64,000 bases of DNA, taken from positions 1,426,001 to 1,490,000 of the forward strand of contig NZ_JACEMU010000004.1 in assembly GCF_013868135.1 (NCBI RefSeq). The letters run 5' to 3'. The notes under the pieces are model-generated. The model was not told the DNA's origin. It made no database searches and was given only the letters and a program-made list of their open reading frames with translations. Below are positions 6,678 through 15,688 of the stretch, piece by piece. The DNA comes from Paracoccus sp. S1E-3. GTDB taxonomy: Bacteria > Pseudomonadota > Alphaproteobacteria > Rhodobacterales > Rhodobacteraceae. Position numbers and translations under genes: made by a program. How positions within the stretch are numbered: the stretch's first letter is position 1; each line of letters opens with the position of its first letter.

Positions 6678-9062
6678 ATGGCAGAACCTCCCCGCAAGCG
6701 CCGCCAGGTGGTGGCCGAACGGCGTTATTCGAATCCGACCCAACCGTCCGGCAAAACGCCGCGCGGCAAGGCAGGCCGCCGCGCCCCCGTGCGCCGCGGC
6801 AATGCCGTCACACGTGGGGTCAGCGGCTTTTTCCGGCTGATCTGGCGCGCCATCTTCGGCACCATCTGGGCCACCGTGCTGACGGTTGTGGGCATCGTCG
6901 GGCTGGCGACTTTCTATTACTACTCGCAATTGCCCGAATCCTCGGCGCTGTTCGACGGCCGGGCGCGCGGCGGGGTGACAATGCTCGATCGTGAAGGCAA
7001 GGTCTTCGCCTGGCGGGGCGAGACTTACGGCTCGGTCAGCCCCGACAAGATCGCGCCTGCGCTGCGCAACGCCGTGGTCGCGACCGAAGACAGGCGTTTC
7101 TACAGCCATCTGGGCATCGATCCGCGCGGCATCGCCAGCGCCATCAAGATCAACATGGCCGAAGGGCGCGGCCCGCTGGAAGGCAATGGCGGCTCGACCA
7201 TCACACAGCAGGTTTCCAAGCTGCTCTGTCTGGGCGAGACTTTCGACCCTACGCGCTGGGAAGACGAGGCCGCTTACGAGGCCGAGTGCCGCACCTCCTC
7301 GCTCTGGCGCAAGATCAAGGAAGTGCCCTTCTCCTTTGCGATGGAGCTGAAATACACCAAGGACGAGATCCTTGGCATCTACATGAACCGGTCCTATCTG
7401 GGCGGCGGCGCACGCGGGTTCGAAGCCGCGGCCGAGCGGTATTTCGGCAAGCATGCCAGCGACGTGTCGGTGGCCGAATCGGCAATGCTGGCGGGGTTGC
7501 TGAAGGCGCCCAGCTATTTCGCGCCGACCTCGAACATCAACCGGGCGCAGGACCGCGCCAATGTGGTGCTGGCGCTGATGCACGAACAGGGCCGAATCAC
7601 CGACCAGGAATTCGAACAGGCCAAGGCCAACCCGGCGGTGCTGTCGCAGGCGGCGGCAGCGCGGGCGGGCGGCTATTTCGCCGACTGGCTGATGGAATCC
7701 GGGCCGGGCTTCCTGACCACCGAAACCACGGAAGACGTGACCATCCTGACAACCTTCGACCAGAAGGTGCAGCAGGCGGCTGAACGGGCGCTGAAGGCGA
7801 CCTTCGACGCCAAGGTCAGGGATGGCTCCAAGGCCGAGGCCGCCGTGGTGGTTCTGTCCGCCGATGGCGCGGTGCGCGCGATGATCGGCGGCCGCGACGA
7901 CAAGGTTTCGGGCGTGTTCAACCGCGCCACTCAGGCCAAGCGGCAGACCGGGTCCAGCTTCAAGCCCTTCGTCTTCGCGGCCGGGCTGGATCAGGGCATG
8001 ACCCCCGACAGCATCGTCCAGGACGGTCCGCTGACCATCAATATCCGCGGCAGCAAGCCGTGGTCGCCGCAGAACTATACACGCCGCTTCTCGGGCGACG
8101 TGACCATGACCACGGCGCTGAAACAGTCGCTGAATACAGCGACCATCCGCATCCAGGAAAAGGCCGGCCGCGATTCGGTGCGTCGCATCGCCCAGGAATT
8201 CGGCGTCGGCGCCGATCTGCCCAACGTGCCCTCGCTGGGTCTGGGCGTGTTCGATTCGACGCTGCTGGAAATGACCGGCGCCTATGCCGGGATTCGCAAT
8301 GGCGGCCGCGCCGTGCGGCCCTACGGCGTGGTCGAACTGCGCATCCGAGGCGAGGACAGCCCGATGATCGCCCAGACCGGCGGTATGGGGCAGCGGGTGA
8401 TCTCGCAACAGGCGGCGTCCAACCTGATCTACATGATGCAGCAGGTGATCGAGAGCGGAACCGGACGGCGCGCCAGCCTGAACGGCCGCCCGGCGGCGGG
8501 CAAGACCGGGACCACTTCGTCTTATCGCGACGCCTGGTTCATCGGCTTCACCGACCAGTTCGTGACCGGCGTGTGGATGGGCTATGATGACAATACGCCG
8601 CTGAAAGGCGTAACCGGCGGCGGTCTGCCGGCCGAGATCTGGCAGGCGGTGATGATGGAAATCCACGAAGGCCTGCCGAACGAGCCGCTGGGCCGCTTCG
8701 TCGGCGACGAGGGGTCGCGTATCGGCGATGGCGTGGCGCCGTCGGTCCGGGGCGACGACGCGCTTGCCGATGCGCTGAGCGCGGCGCTGACCAATATGGG
8801 CGGCGGCGATTCGCCCGGCGCCCCCGCCGGTCAGCCGATGGTGAGCGGTTCGAACGAACCTTTGGCCGATGCGCTGTCTGCCGCGCTTGGCCAGTCGGCA
8901 CCGGCCCCGCAGGTCGGCGGCCAGAGCCAGCAGCCGGGCGCCCCGCCGGTCTTTTCCGGCAACACTGTCAGCTCAAACGGGCGCGGCGTCACGAATGCCC
9001 CCGAATCAGCCGCAAGCGACCCGTTGAGCGACGTCCTGCGCGGTATCGAGGGGTTGAACTGA
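6678..9062 (+). CDS. mrcA: Class A penicillin-binding protein (PBP1A family)
   Basis: A 794-residue bifunctional peptidoglycan synthase of the periplasmic face. A basic cytoplasmic tail (to about 50) and one membrane helix (about 55-80) precede a GT51 glycosyltransferase domain with catalytic Glu137 in ATEDRRF. The transpeptidase domain has Ser426xxLys429 (SSFK), an SLN motif near 490 and KTGT at 609-612. The last 100 residues are Gly/Pro/Ala-rich and contain a repeated ADALSAAL unit. Family PBP1A proteins are often longer owing to an OB domain; this one is a shorter version. It is monocistronic and ends at a terminator. Confidence 0.9.
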   Translation: MAEPPRKRRQVVAERRYSNPTQPSGKTPRGKAGRRAPVRRGNAVTRGVSGFFRLIWRAIFGTIWATVLTVVGIVGLATFYYYSQLPESSALFDGRARGGVTMLDREGKVFAWRGETYGSVSPDKIAPALRNAVVATEDRRFYSHLGIDPRGIASAIKINMAEGRGPLEGNGGSTITQQVSKLLCLGETFDPTRWEDEAAYEAECRTSSLWRKIKEVPFSFAMELKYTKDEILGIYMNRSYLGGGARGFEAAAERYFGKHASDVSVAESAMLAGLLKAPSYFAPTSNINRAQDRANVVLALMHEQGRITDQEFEQAKANPAVLSQAAAARAGGYFADWLMESGPGFLTTETTEDVTILTTFDQKVQQAAERALKATFDAKVRDGSKAEAAVVVLSADGAVRAMIGGRDDKVSGVFNRATQAKRQTGSSFKPFVFAAGLDQGMTPDSIVQDGPLTINIRGSKPWSPQNYTRRFSGDVTMTTALKQSLNTATIRIQEKAGRDSVRRIAQEFGVGADLPNVPSLGLGVFDSTLLEMTGAYAGIRNGGRAVRPYGVVELRIRGEDSPMIAQTGGMGQRVISQQAASNLIYMMQQVIESGTGRRASLNGRPAAGKTGTTSSYRDAWFIGFTDQFVTGVWMGYDDNTPLKGVTGGGLPAEIWQAVMMEIHEGLPNEPLGRFVGDEGSRIGDGVAPSVRGDDALADALSAALTNMGGGDSPGAPAGQPMVSGSNEPLADALSAALGQSAPAPQVGGQSQQPGAPPVFSGNTVSSNGRGVTNAPESAASDPLSDVLRGIEGLN

Positions 9063-9094
9063 CACCGCCGCGCAACGAAACCCGCCCATGCGAA

Positions 9095-9124
9095 AGGCGC
9101 GCTCCGATCGGGGCGCGCCTTATT
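9095..9124. terminator. Terminator between mrcA and mlaC
   Basis: AGGCGCGC (9095-9102) pairs with GCGCGCCT (9113-9120); the loop itself contains CCGATCGG. It is followed by TATT and can serve both convergent genes. Confidence 0.7.
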
Positions 9125-9144
9125 CATTGACGGTGGGGAAAACC

Positions 9145-9786
9145 TCAGCCGGCGCGCTGCAGCGCTGCTGTCAGCGCAGCCACGTCGCCCTTGTTTTGGG
9201 CCAGCATGGCGCCGATCTCGGCGCGCTCGGAGGCGAGCATGTTCACGCCCTCGATGACGATGTTGAAATACTTGCTGCGCCCCGACTTATCCGAGACATG
9301 CCATTCCACCTGCATCGGCGCCCGCCCGTTCAGCTTGGCGACCGAGGTCACCACGAAGAAGGATTTCACCGGCCTGGCCCCCGTCACCTCGATCTGCGAA
9401 CCGATGAATTCCCGGAACCGCGCCCCATATTTGCGCCCGATATAGCCCTGGAACGCCTGCTTGTAGGCGGCGAATTGCTGCGGGCTGATCTGGCGCGCCG
9501 CCGGTCCAAGCGCCGAACGCGCGATCACGTCGACATCGGCATAGCGCGCGAAAATCGCCTCGAACTGCTGATACATCTGCGCGGGCGGCTGGCCGGAATT
9601 GATGACGGCATAGACCTCGCCCAGCGATTGCTGGATCAGCGCACGCGCCTCATTGGTATCCAGCGCAGATGCGGGCAGCCCCACCAAGGCCGCACCCCCG
9701 GCCAGCAGGCCCAGAAAGCCACGGCGCGAGCTATTCTTCGTAAGGATCGTAAGGGTCAATTTCGCCCCCTTCCATGCCAAGTTCAT
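9145..9786 (-). CDS. mlaC: MlaC-like phospholipid-binding periplasmic protein (Ttg2D family)
   Basis: A protein of about 213 residues that in the Mla pathway carries phospholipid between the outer membrane (MlaA) and the inner-membrane MlaFEDB transporter. It carries SSRRGFLGLLAGG, a twin-arginine-like signal, followed by ASA-L as likely cleavage site; the mature part matches the MlaC/Ttg2 family in length. The start is unsure: the ATG at 9786 gives a long n-region, whereas a TTG at 9756 preceded by AAGGGGGCG puts the arginines at a more usual position. Either start overlaps the 3' end of mlaA. Confidence 0.85.
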   Translation of the reverse strand: MNLAWKGAKLTLTILTKNSSRRGFLGLLAGGAALVGLPASALDTNEARALIQQSLGEVYAVINSGQPPAQMYQQFEAIFARYADVDVIARSALGPAARQISPQQFAAYKQAFQGYIGRKYGARFREFIGSQIEVTGARPVKSFFVVTSVAKLNGRAPMQVEWHVSDKSGRSKYFNIVIEGVNMLASERAEIGAMLAQNKGDVAALTAALQRAG

Positions 9787-10474
9787 ACCAGCGGTGGTTC
9801 AGATACAACAACCGCGTCTGCGCATAGCTATCCGCACTGTCATACAGGATGGAATCGACCGTATCGCCAAAACGCGCGCGGTCACCGATTTTTGAAGCCA
9901 GCTTGACGCCAGTGATCGCCAGTGCCTCGTGATCGTCGATCACGTAATCCAGCGGGTCGATGAACAGATCGAGCAGCTTGCCGAAAGCATCGCGCTGGGT
10001 CGATGGTCCCAGCAGCGGCAGTTCGAGATAGGCGCCTTCGGGTGCGCCCCAGACATGCAGCGTCTCGCCGAAATCGGTATCGACCTCCTCCAGCCCGAAT
10101 TCGCGGCCGGCGGGATCGTGCAGCCCCCCCAGCCCCAGCGTCGAATTGATGAGGAAGCGCCCGGTATTCTGCGCGGCCTTGCCGGGGCGGCCCTGCAGCA
10201 GGCTGTTGACGACCTTGCCGGGCAGCGTGAGGTTGCCGCCGACATTTCCGACCACCACCAGCACGCCGTTTTCGCGCTTCTCCGCGCCGTCGCCCTCTTT
10301 CGACGACGAGGTCAGCGGCCGGACGAAATTCTCGTCGATGCTTTTGTTGAAGGCGTGGACACGGCGGTTGGTCGCCTCATAGGGGTCATTGATCTGCCCC
10401 GGCGTGCCTGCGGCGCAGCCGGCCAGCAGCAGGACGGCCGGAATAAAACTGCGGCGGAAGGGTTTTGCTAACAT
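9731..10474 (-). CDS. mlaA: MlaA (VacJ) outer-membrane lipoprotein
   Basis: A 247-residue lipoprotein with lipobox LLAGC (Cys20) after a short hydrophobic signal. The VacJ core is clear: NDPYEATNRRVHAFNK after the lipobox, and LGLGGLHDPA followed by GETLHVWGAPEGAYLELPLLG in the middle. MlaA extracts mislocalised phospholipid from the outer leaflet of the outer membrane. It overlaps mlaC, so the two form an operon. The mlaFEDB transporter genes are not in the window. The acidic tail ending DPYDPYEE is an oddity. Confidence 0.93.
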   Translation of the reverse strand: MLAKPFRRSFIPAVLLLAGCAAGTPGQINDPYEATNRRVHAFNKSIDENFVRPLTSSSKEGDGAEKRENGVLVVVGNVGGNLTLPGKVVNSLLQGRPGKAAQNTGRFLINSTLGLGGLHDPAGREFGLEEVDTDFGETLHVWGAPEGAYLELPLLGPSTQRDAFGKLLDLFIDPLDYVIDDHEALAITGVKLASKIGDRARFGDTVDSILYDSADSYAQTRLLYLNHRWYELGMEGGEIDPYDPYEE

Positions 10475-10594
10475 TTCGTTGGTATATCCCTGAGACAGAC
10501 CGAATTCGAGAGACCCGTTGCCGGTGGCCGGCGAAACGGGAATAAGGAATGCGGCCCGCTACAGCAAGGCGGGCAGTCAGATGATCGGAACGCT

Positions 10595-12334
10595 ATGGCA
10601 CGCTCGACCAGCGAAGACAGAGGATTTGCGGAACTGCGCGCGGCCCGCGGCGGCAATTTCGGACTGCTGGCGGCGGTTGCGGTTTTTTCCCTTGCCGTCA
10701 ATCTGTTGATGCTCACGGGGCCGCTGTTCATGCTGCAGGTCTACGACCGCGTTCTGGGCTCGCGCTCGGTCGAAACGCTGGTGGCGTTGTTCCTGCTGGT
10801 GGTGTTCCTTTTTGCTGTGATGGGCATCGTCGATCTGGCGCGCGGCCGAATCATGCAGCGCGTCGCCCTGCGCTTTCAGCAGCGGCTGGAACGGCGGGTT
10901 TTCGCCGCCTCGCTGGAAGACGGCATTGCCACCGGCTCTGACGCGGTGGCGCGCGGCGGCATGCGCGATCTGGAGGCGGTGCGCAATCTGATCGCCTCTC
11001 CGGTCAGTCTGGCGCTGTTCGACCTGCCCTTCGCGCCGCTTTATCTGGCGGCGGTCTATATCTTCCATCCGGTCTTGGGCGTCGTGGCCACGATTGGGGG
11101 CCTGATCCTGGTCCTGACCACGGTGCTGAACCAGGTATCGAGCAAGCGCGCGCTGCAGCAAAGCGCCGTCGCCAGCCAGGCGGCGGAACGCATGTCCGAC
11201 ATGTTCCGCGACGAGGGCGAGGTGATCGGCGCGCTCGGCATGCGCAACGCCACTTTCGAACGGTGGAGCAGGGCGCGCAACAAGGCCGCGGAAGCCGGGC
11301 TGGAAGGTTCGGATTCCACCCAGCTTTATACGGTGTTTTCCCGCAGCTTCCGGCTGTTCCTGCAAAGCGCGATGCTGGCGGCGGGGGCTTGGCTGGTTCT
11401 CCGGCAGGAGCTGACGCCGGGCGCAATGATTGCATCCTCGATCATGATGGGCCGCGCCCTGCAGCCGATCGAGGTTCTTGTCGGCCAGTGGTCGCTGGTG
11501 CAGCGGGCGCAGGACGGCTGGCGGCGACTGGGCGCGCTGCTGGCGCGCCGTCCGCAGGTCGCTGAACGCACCGCCCTGCCCCGCCCTCCGGCGCAGCTGG
11601 ATGTCAGCCAGCTCAGCGTGGTGCCGCCGGGCGAACGCGCGCCGACGCTGCGCGGTGTCAGCTTCGCCCTGCCGCCGGGCAATGCGCTGGGGGTGATCGG
11701 CGCTTCGGGTGCCGGCAAATCCACGCTGGCACGCGCGCTGATCGGCGCCTGGCCGCCGGCCGCCGGAAGCATCCGGCTGGGGGGCGCCACCCTGGATCAG
11801 TTCCCGCTTGATGAACTGGGCCGGCTGGTCGGTTATCTTCCCCAGCAGGTGACGCTGTTTGACGGCACCGTCGCCGAAAACATCGCCCGGCTGGACGGGC
11901 AGCCCGATTCCAGCCGCGTCGTGCAGGCGGCGACCGCTGCCGCCGCCCATCAGATGATCCTGAACCTGCCCAAGGGCTACGACACGCCGCTGGCGCAGGC
12001 GGGCGGACAGCTCTCAGGGGGGCAGATCCAGCGCATCGGACTGGCCCGCGCGCTCTATACCGATCCGGTCCTGCTTGTGCTGGACGAACCGAACGCCAAT
12101 CTCGACAATGAAGGCTCGCAAGCGCTGAACATGGCGATCCGCCGGATCAAGTCGCAAGGCGGCGCGGTCATCATCATGGCCCACCGTCCGGCAGCCATCG
12201 CCGAATGCGAATTGCTGCTGATGCTGGATCGCGGGGCCGTGCGCGCCTTCGGGCCGCGCGACGAAGTGCTGAAATCCGTGGTGCAGAATGCGCAGGCGAT
12301 CCAGAACGCACGCAGCGCAGGGGGGGTGACCTGA
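10595..12334 (+). CDS. Type I secretion ABC transporter, permease/ATPase (PrtD/AprD family)
   Basis: A 579-residue ABC half-transporter that energises one-step export of C-terminally signalled proteins across both membranes. Membrane segments lie at about 25-290 (SLAVNLLMLTGPLFMLQVYDRVLGS region typical of PrtD). In the ATPase part, Walker A GASGAGKST is at 369-377, the signature LSGGQIQR near 473 and Walker B VLLVLDEPNANLD near 491-503. There is no N-terminal C39-like peptidase domain, so it is the PrtD/AprD rather than the HlyB or bacteriocin type. The downstream adaptor overlaps its stop by one base. No RTX-type substrate gene is adjacent. Confidence 0.9.
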   Translation: MARSTSEDRGFAELRAARGGNFGLLAAVAVFSLAVNLLMLTGPLFMLQVYDRVLGSRSVETLVALFLLVVFLFAVMGIVDLARGRIMQRVALRFQQRLERRVFAASLEDGIATGSDAVARGGMRDLEAVRNLIASPVSLALFDLPFAPLYLAAVYIFHPVLGVVATIGGLILVLTTVLNQVSSKRALQQSAVASQAAERMSDMFRDEGEVIGALGMRNATFERWSRARNKAAEAGLEGSDSTQLYTVFSRSFRLFLQSAMLAAGAWLVLRQELTPGAMIASSIMMGRALQPIEVLVGQWSLVQRAQDGWRRLGALLARRPQVAERTALPRPPAQLDVSQLSVVPPGERAPTLRGVSFALPPGNALGVIGASGAGKSTLARALIGAWPPAAGSIRLGGATLDQFPLDELGRLVGYLPQQVTLFDGTVAENIARLDGQPDSSRVVQAATAAAAHQMILNLPKGYDTPLAQAGGQLSGGQIQRIGLARALYTDPVLLVLDEPNANLDNEGSQALNMAIRRIKSQGGAVIIMAHRPAAIAECELLLMLDRGAVRAFGPRDEVLKSVVQNAQAIQNARSAGGVT

Positions 12335-13647
12335 TGGCCGGTCCGTCGAAACAGGAACAGGTCTGGTCGGCGCGCGCGCCGATGATGCTGGGGCTGATCG
12401 CGATTTTCGTGCTGTTCGCGGGCTTCGGGGCATGGGCGGTCGGCACCCGAATCGCCGGGGCCGTCGTCGCCCCCGGCCAGGTCGAGGTCGAGCAGCACCG
12501 CCAGGTCGTCCAGCACCCGGACGGCGGCGTGGTCGACAAGATCCTCGTCCGTGACGGCCAGCAGGTCCGCGCGGGCGAGGTGCTGATCCAGCTGGACGGC
12601 AACCTGCTGAGCACCGAACTCGCCATCGTCGAGGGGCAGTATTACGAAATCCTGGCCCGCCGCGGCCGGCTGGAGGCCGAGCGCGACGAAAGCGACACCA
12701 TCACCTTTCCGCAAGTGCTGCTGGAAAGCGCCGCGGGGCGCGAGAATCTGGGCCAGCTGATGGCCGCGCAACAAAGCCTGTTCGCGACCCGCCGGAGCAC
12801 GCTTCAGCAATCGCTGGACCAGCTGGCAACGCAGACCCAGCAGATCAACAACCAGATCGACGGGATCAGCGCCCAGGCCATCGCCGCCGAATCCCAGCGC
12901 GCCCTGATCGGGCAGGAGCTGACCGATCAGCGCTCGCTGCTGAAGAAGGGCCTGGCCCAGGCGCCGCGCGTGCTGGCGCTGGAACGCGAGGCGGCCGCCA
13001 TCGACGGGCAGATCGGCGAATTGCAGGCGATGCGCGCCCAGGCCGAGACACGCCAGACCGAAATCAACATCACCCGGCTGCAGAAGAAAAGCGAACGGCG
13101 CGAGCAGGCCGAGACCGAACTGCGCGATCTCGGTTATCGCGAGCTGGAACTGGCCGAGCGCCGCCGCTCACTGACCGAGCAGCTGTCGCGACTGGATATC
13201 ACCGCGCCGGTCGCGGGCATCGTCCACCAGATGCAGGTAACCACCCCCCGCTCGGTCGTCCGCGCGGCCGAGCCGATCCTCTATATCGTTCCGCAGGACC
13301 GCCCGCTGGTGATCGCCGCCCGCATCGCGCCGATCAATATCGATGAGGTCGGTCCGGGCCAGTCGGTCAAGCTGCATTTCGCGGCCTTCAACAGCCGCAC
13401 GACGCCGGAAATCGACGGCGTGCTCAGCCGGGTCTCGGCCGATGCGCTGGTGGACGAGGCCACGCGCGCCTCCTATTACCGCGCCGAGGTCTCCATCCCG
13501 CCCGAGGAGCGTGCCAAGCTGGGCGAATTGGTGCTGGTGCCGGGAATGCCGGTCGAGGTCTATATCCAGACCGGCAAGCGCAGCCCCGCCGCCTATCTGA
13601 TCAAGCCCTTCACCGATTACTTCACCCGCGCCTTCCGCGAAAGCTGA
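12334..13647 (+). CDS. Type I secretion membrane fusion protein (HlyD/AprE family)
   Basis: A 437-residue periplasmic adaptor joining the ABC transporter to an outer-membrane TolC-like channel. A short cytoplasmic tail and one membrane helix (about 17-38) are followed by a lipoyl half-motif (QHPDGGVVDKILVRDGQQVRA region, about 58-80), a long alpha-helical hairpin (about 120-285, rich in Gln, Glu and Arg) and the returning beta-barrel (DITAPVAGIVHQMQV near 290). The start ATG at 12334 overlaps the transporter stop as TGATG. The TolC partner is not in the window. Confidence 0.9.
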   Translation: MAGPSKQEQVWSARAPMMLGLIAIFVLFAGFGAWAVGTRIAGAVVAPGQVEVEQHRQVVQHPDGGVVDKILVRDGQQVRAGEVLIQLDGNLLSTELAIVEGQYYEILARRGRLEAERDESDTITFPQVLLESAAGRENLGQLMAAQQSLFATRRSTLQQSLDQLATQTQQINNQIDGISAQAIAAESQRALIGQELTDQRSLLKKGLAQAPRVLALEREAAAIDGQIGELQAMRAQAETRQTEINITRLQKKSERREQAETELRDLGYRELELAERRRSLTEQLSRLDITAPVAGIVHQMQVTTPRSVVRAAEPILYIVPQDRPLVIAARIAPINIDEVGPGQSVKLHFAAFNSRTTPEIDGVLSRVSADALVDEATRASYYRAEVSIPPEERAKLGELVLVPGMPVEVYIQTGKRSPAAYLIKPFTDYFTRAFRES

Positions 13648-13812
13648 CGGGGGGGCGGCGCCCCGCCGGGCACGGTGCGGGGGAACGCGGGAGCCCCGAG
13701 CGATCTCGGCCCCCCGCCCCATCCGGCACGCCGAGCGCCGCGTGACCACTTGGTCCGAACGGCCGAGCAAGACGAATGAAGATATGGTGCGTGGGACGGG
13801 CCGGAATACTCT

Positions 13813-13840
13813 CTGGTATGATCCGGCTGGTATGATCCGG
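13813..13840. repeat. Tandem duplication of a 14-mer
   Basis: CTGGTATGATCCGG occurs twice head to tail (13813-13826 and 13827-13840) with no difference, in otherwise non-coding sequence. Confidence 0.8.
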
Positions 13841-13894
13841 CAAATAAGCGCCTCGACGCCGCGTGTGCGGCACCCGCGGACATTGCGATGGCGC

Positions 13895-13935
13895 GTCTCG
13901 CAGATCCGAACTGGCGAGGGCCGGATCTGCGAGAC
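13895..13935. repeat. Perfect 14-bp inverted repeat
   Basis: GTCTCGCAGATCCG (13895-13908) and CGGATCTGCGAGAC (13922-13935) are exact reverse complements with a 13-nt spacer. No T-run follows, so it is not a typical terminator. It could be a transposon-end or protein-binding structure. Confidence 0.75.
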
Positions 13936-14307
13936 CATCACAGCAGCGCCGAACGGCGAAACGCAAGAGGGCGTCGCATTAGGGCCAAGTCCCAGCCTTC
14001 GCCGTCCATCCGAATCGCGGGAACGCGCGGGAGGACAGCATTGCCTTCTCCGCTGGGGCGACGACGCGGCGCAGGCAACCCTGACGGTATCGCGGACTTT
14101 CCGCGAGAGCGTGCCAAAGGTTCGAAGCCGTGGAGGCCGATCTGCGCGCTGGATCACGCGGGCAGTCTCGGATGAGGGGATGCGGGAAGCCGGGGCATCT
14201 GGCTCAAGGCCGCCCCCCCAATCACGGGCAGCAGGTCACCCCGATCGCAGGGGCATATCGCCTTGCCGGTCGCGGCTGTCGCGCGACCGACTCGAGCATC
14301 TGTGCGA

Positions 14308-15042
14308 TCAGACGCCCGGCATGGTCTCGCCCAGGAAGGCCAGGAAATCGGCCCAGCTGCGCTGATCTGCTTCCTCGCGATAGCGATCAGAGCCGAAGAC
14401 CGTGAAGGCATGGGGTGCCCCGGCATAGATCTCAGCCTTGTAGGGCGTCCCGGCCGCTTCCAGTTGGTCGATGAAGCCCGCGAAGGTGGTCATGTCGGGG
14501 CCGGTATCGGCACCGCCGTGATAGATTCGGATCGGCGCCTTGGCGGCGCTGTAATCCTCGCCTTCGGGGGTGTCCAGCCCGCCGTGGAAGATGGCATAAC
14601 CCACCACCTCGGGCGGTTGCGCGCGGGCCATTTCCAGCGCCGCCGCACCGCCGAAGCAATAGCCGGCGACAACGGGCGCGGCCAGCCCCTGGGCGGCGGC
14701 AGCCTCCAGCCCGGCGGTCATCAGGGCGCGCATCGTCTCGCGGTCGTTGTAAAGCTTCTGGGTCTCGGCCTGGTTGCCCTCCATGGTGTCAGGACGGACG
14801 CCCTTGCCGTAAAGGTCGATGGCGAAGGCGTTATAGCCCTGCTCGGCCAGCATGTCGGCGCGCTTCTTTTCGTAATCAGTCAACCCATCCCAATCGTGGA
14901 TCAATACCACCGCGCCCTTGGGGTTTTCGGCCTTGGCGACATAGCCCTCGAAGGTGCGGTCGCCGGCGCTGTAATCTACCGCTTCACCGGCATAGGCCGC
15001 GCCCGAAAGCACCATCGCCGCCGTCGCTGCAATGAATCTCAT
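14308..15042 (-). CDS. Dienelactone hydrolase family protein, exported
   Basis: A 244-residue alpha/beta hydrolase with a signal peptide (MRFIAATAAMVLSGAAYAG, cut near residue 19). The nucleophile motif GYCFGG has Cys129, as in dienelactone hydrolases, where most relatives have Ser. The acid is in YHGGADTGPD and the histidine in GAPHAFTV. The periplasmic location makes a role in chloroaromatic breakdown unlikely, and the substrate is unknown. The start at 15042 was chosen because the signal peptide begins there. It follows plsY by 61 bp and may be the end of that operon. It is not linked to the ben/cat cluster 14 kb away. Confidence 0.85.
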   Translation of the reverse strand: MRFIAATAAMVLSGAAYAGEAVDYSAGDRTFEGYVAKAENPKGAVVLIHDWDGLTDYEKKRADMLAEQGYNAFAIDLYGKGVRPDTMEGNQAETQKLYNDRETMRALMTAGLEAAAAQGLAAPVVAGYCFGGAAALEMARAQPPEVVGYAIFHGGLDTPEGEDYSAAKAPIRIYHGGADTGPDMTTFAGFIDQLEAAGTPYKAEIYAGAPHAFTVFGSDRYREEADQRSWADFLAFLGETMPGV

Positions 15043-15103
15043 GGTGAACCTCGCTTTCCCTGACGGAAGGAAACGGGTCCGGGGCAGCAAAGTTCCCCTA
15101 AGG

Positions 15104-15688
15104 TCAGGTCTTGCGGCCGATCTTCGGCTCGGTCCCGGCCCGCAGGCGGGCGATGTTTTCCTTGTGCCGCCAGAAGATCAGCGCCGCCATGAACAGCGCC
15201 GCCGCCGCGATCTGGCCCTTGCCCATCAGCGCCGCCACCAGCGGCGAGGTCCCCACCGCCACCAGCGCCGAAAGCGAACTGATCCGCGTCACCAGCGCCG
15301 TTGCCAGCCAGATTGCGCAGGCCGCCAGCCCCAGCGGCCAATACAAGGCGATCAGCGTGCCGAGAAAGGTCGCCACGCCCTTGCCGCCCCTGAAGCCCAG
15401 CCAGACCGGGAAGCAATGGCCCAGCAGCGCTGCCGCCCCGGCTACGACAGCCGCCGTTTCACCGCCCAGCCAGCGGGCCAGCAGCACCGCGATCGCGCCC
15501 TTGCCGCTGTCCAGCAACAGCGTCGCCAGCGCCGCGCCCTTATGGCCGGTGCGCAGCACATTGGTGGCGCCAATATTGCCCGACCCGATCTGGCGCAGAT
15601 CGCCCAACCCGAGCGCGCGGGTAATCACGATCCCGAAGGGAACCGACCCCAGAAGATAGCCCAGAACGGCCCAGATTACCGCGCTCAT
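15104..15688 (-). CDS. plsY: Glycerol-3-phosphate acyltransferase PlsY
   Basis: A 194-residue polytopic inner-membrane enzyme that moves acyl groups from acyl-phosphate to glycerol-3-phosphate, the first step of phospholipid synthesis. The three PlsY motifs are seen: GSVPFG near 18, IGSGNIGATNVLR near 42-54 and FPVWLGFRGGKGVAT near 103-117. The start ATG (15688) overlaps the stop of the PyrC-like gene by 4 nt (ATGA), so the genes are coupled. Confidence 0.94.
   Translation of the reverse strand: MSAVIWAVLGYLLGSVPFGIVITRALGLGDLRQIGSGNIGATNVLRTGHKGAALATLLLDSGKGAIAVLLARWLGGETAAVVAGAAALLGHCFPVWLGFRGGKGVATFLGTLIALYWPLGLAACAIWLATALVTRISSLSALVAVGTSPLVAALMGKGQIAAAALFMAALIFWRHKENIARLRAGTEPKIGRKT

Larger units (their letters stand above)
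13648..14307. other. 660-bp region without a convincing gene
   Basis: Several open frames cross this region, including 207 codons on plus from 13742, but all are Arg/Ser/Pro-rich translations of GC-rich DNA with no family resemblance. It contains a tandem 14-bp duplication (13813-13840) and a perfect 14-bp inverted repeat (13895-13935). It may be a decayed gene, for example a lost type I secretion substrate or a mobile-element remnant, but that is speculation. Confidence 0.55.

Noticed and set aside
6594..8666. 690-codon minus-strand frame opposite the penicillin-binding protein
   Set aside because: Antisense shadow; the plus-strand protein has all catalytic motifs.
13742..14365. 207-codon plus-strand frame after the type I secretion adaptor
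   Set aside because: Arg/Ser/Pro-rich, no ribosome site, no similarity; it overlaps the real hydrolase gene and crosses an inverted repeat.
14308..15042. Dienelactone hydrolase as part of a chlorocatechol pathway
   Set aside because: It has a signal peptide, lies 14 kb from the ben/cat genes and is next to plsY; no chlorocatechol genes are present.
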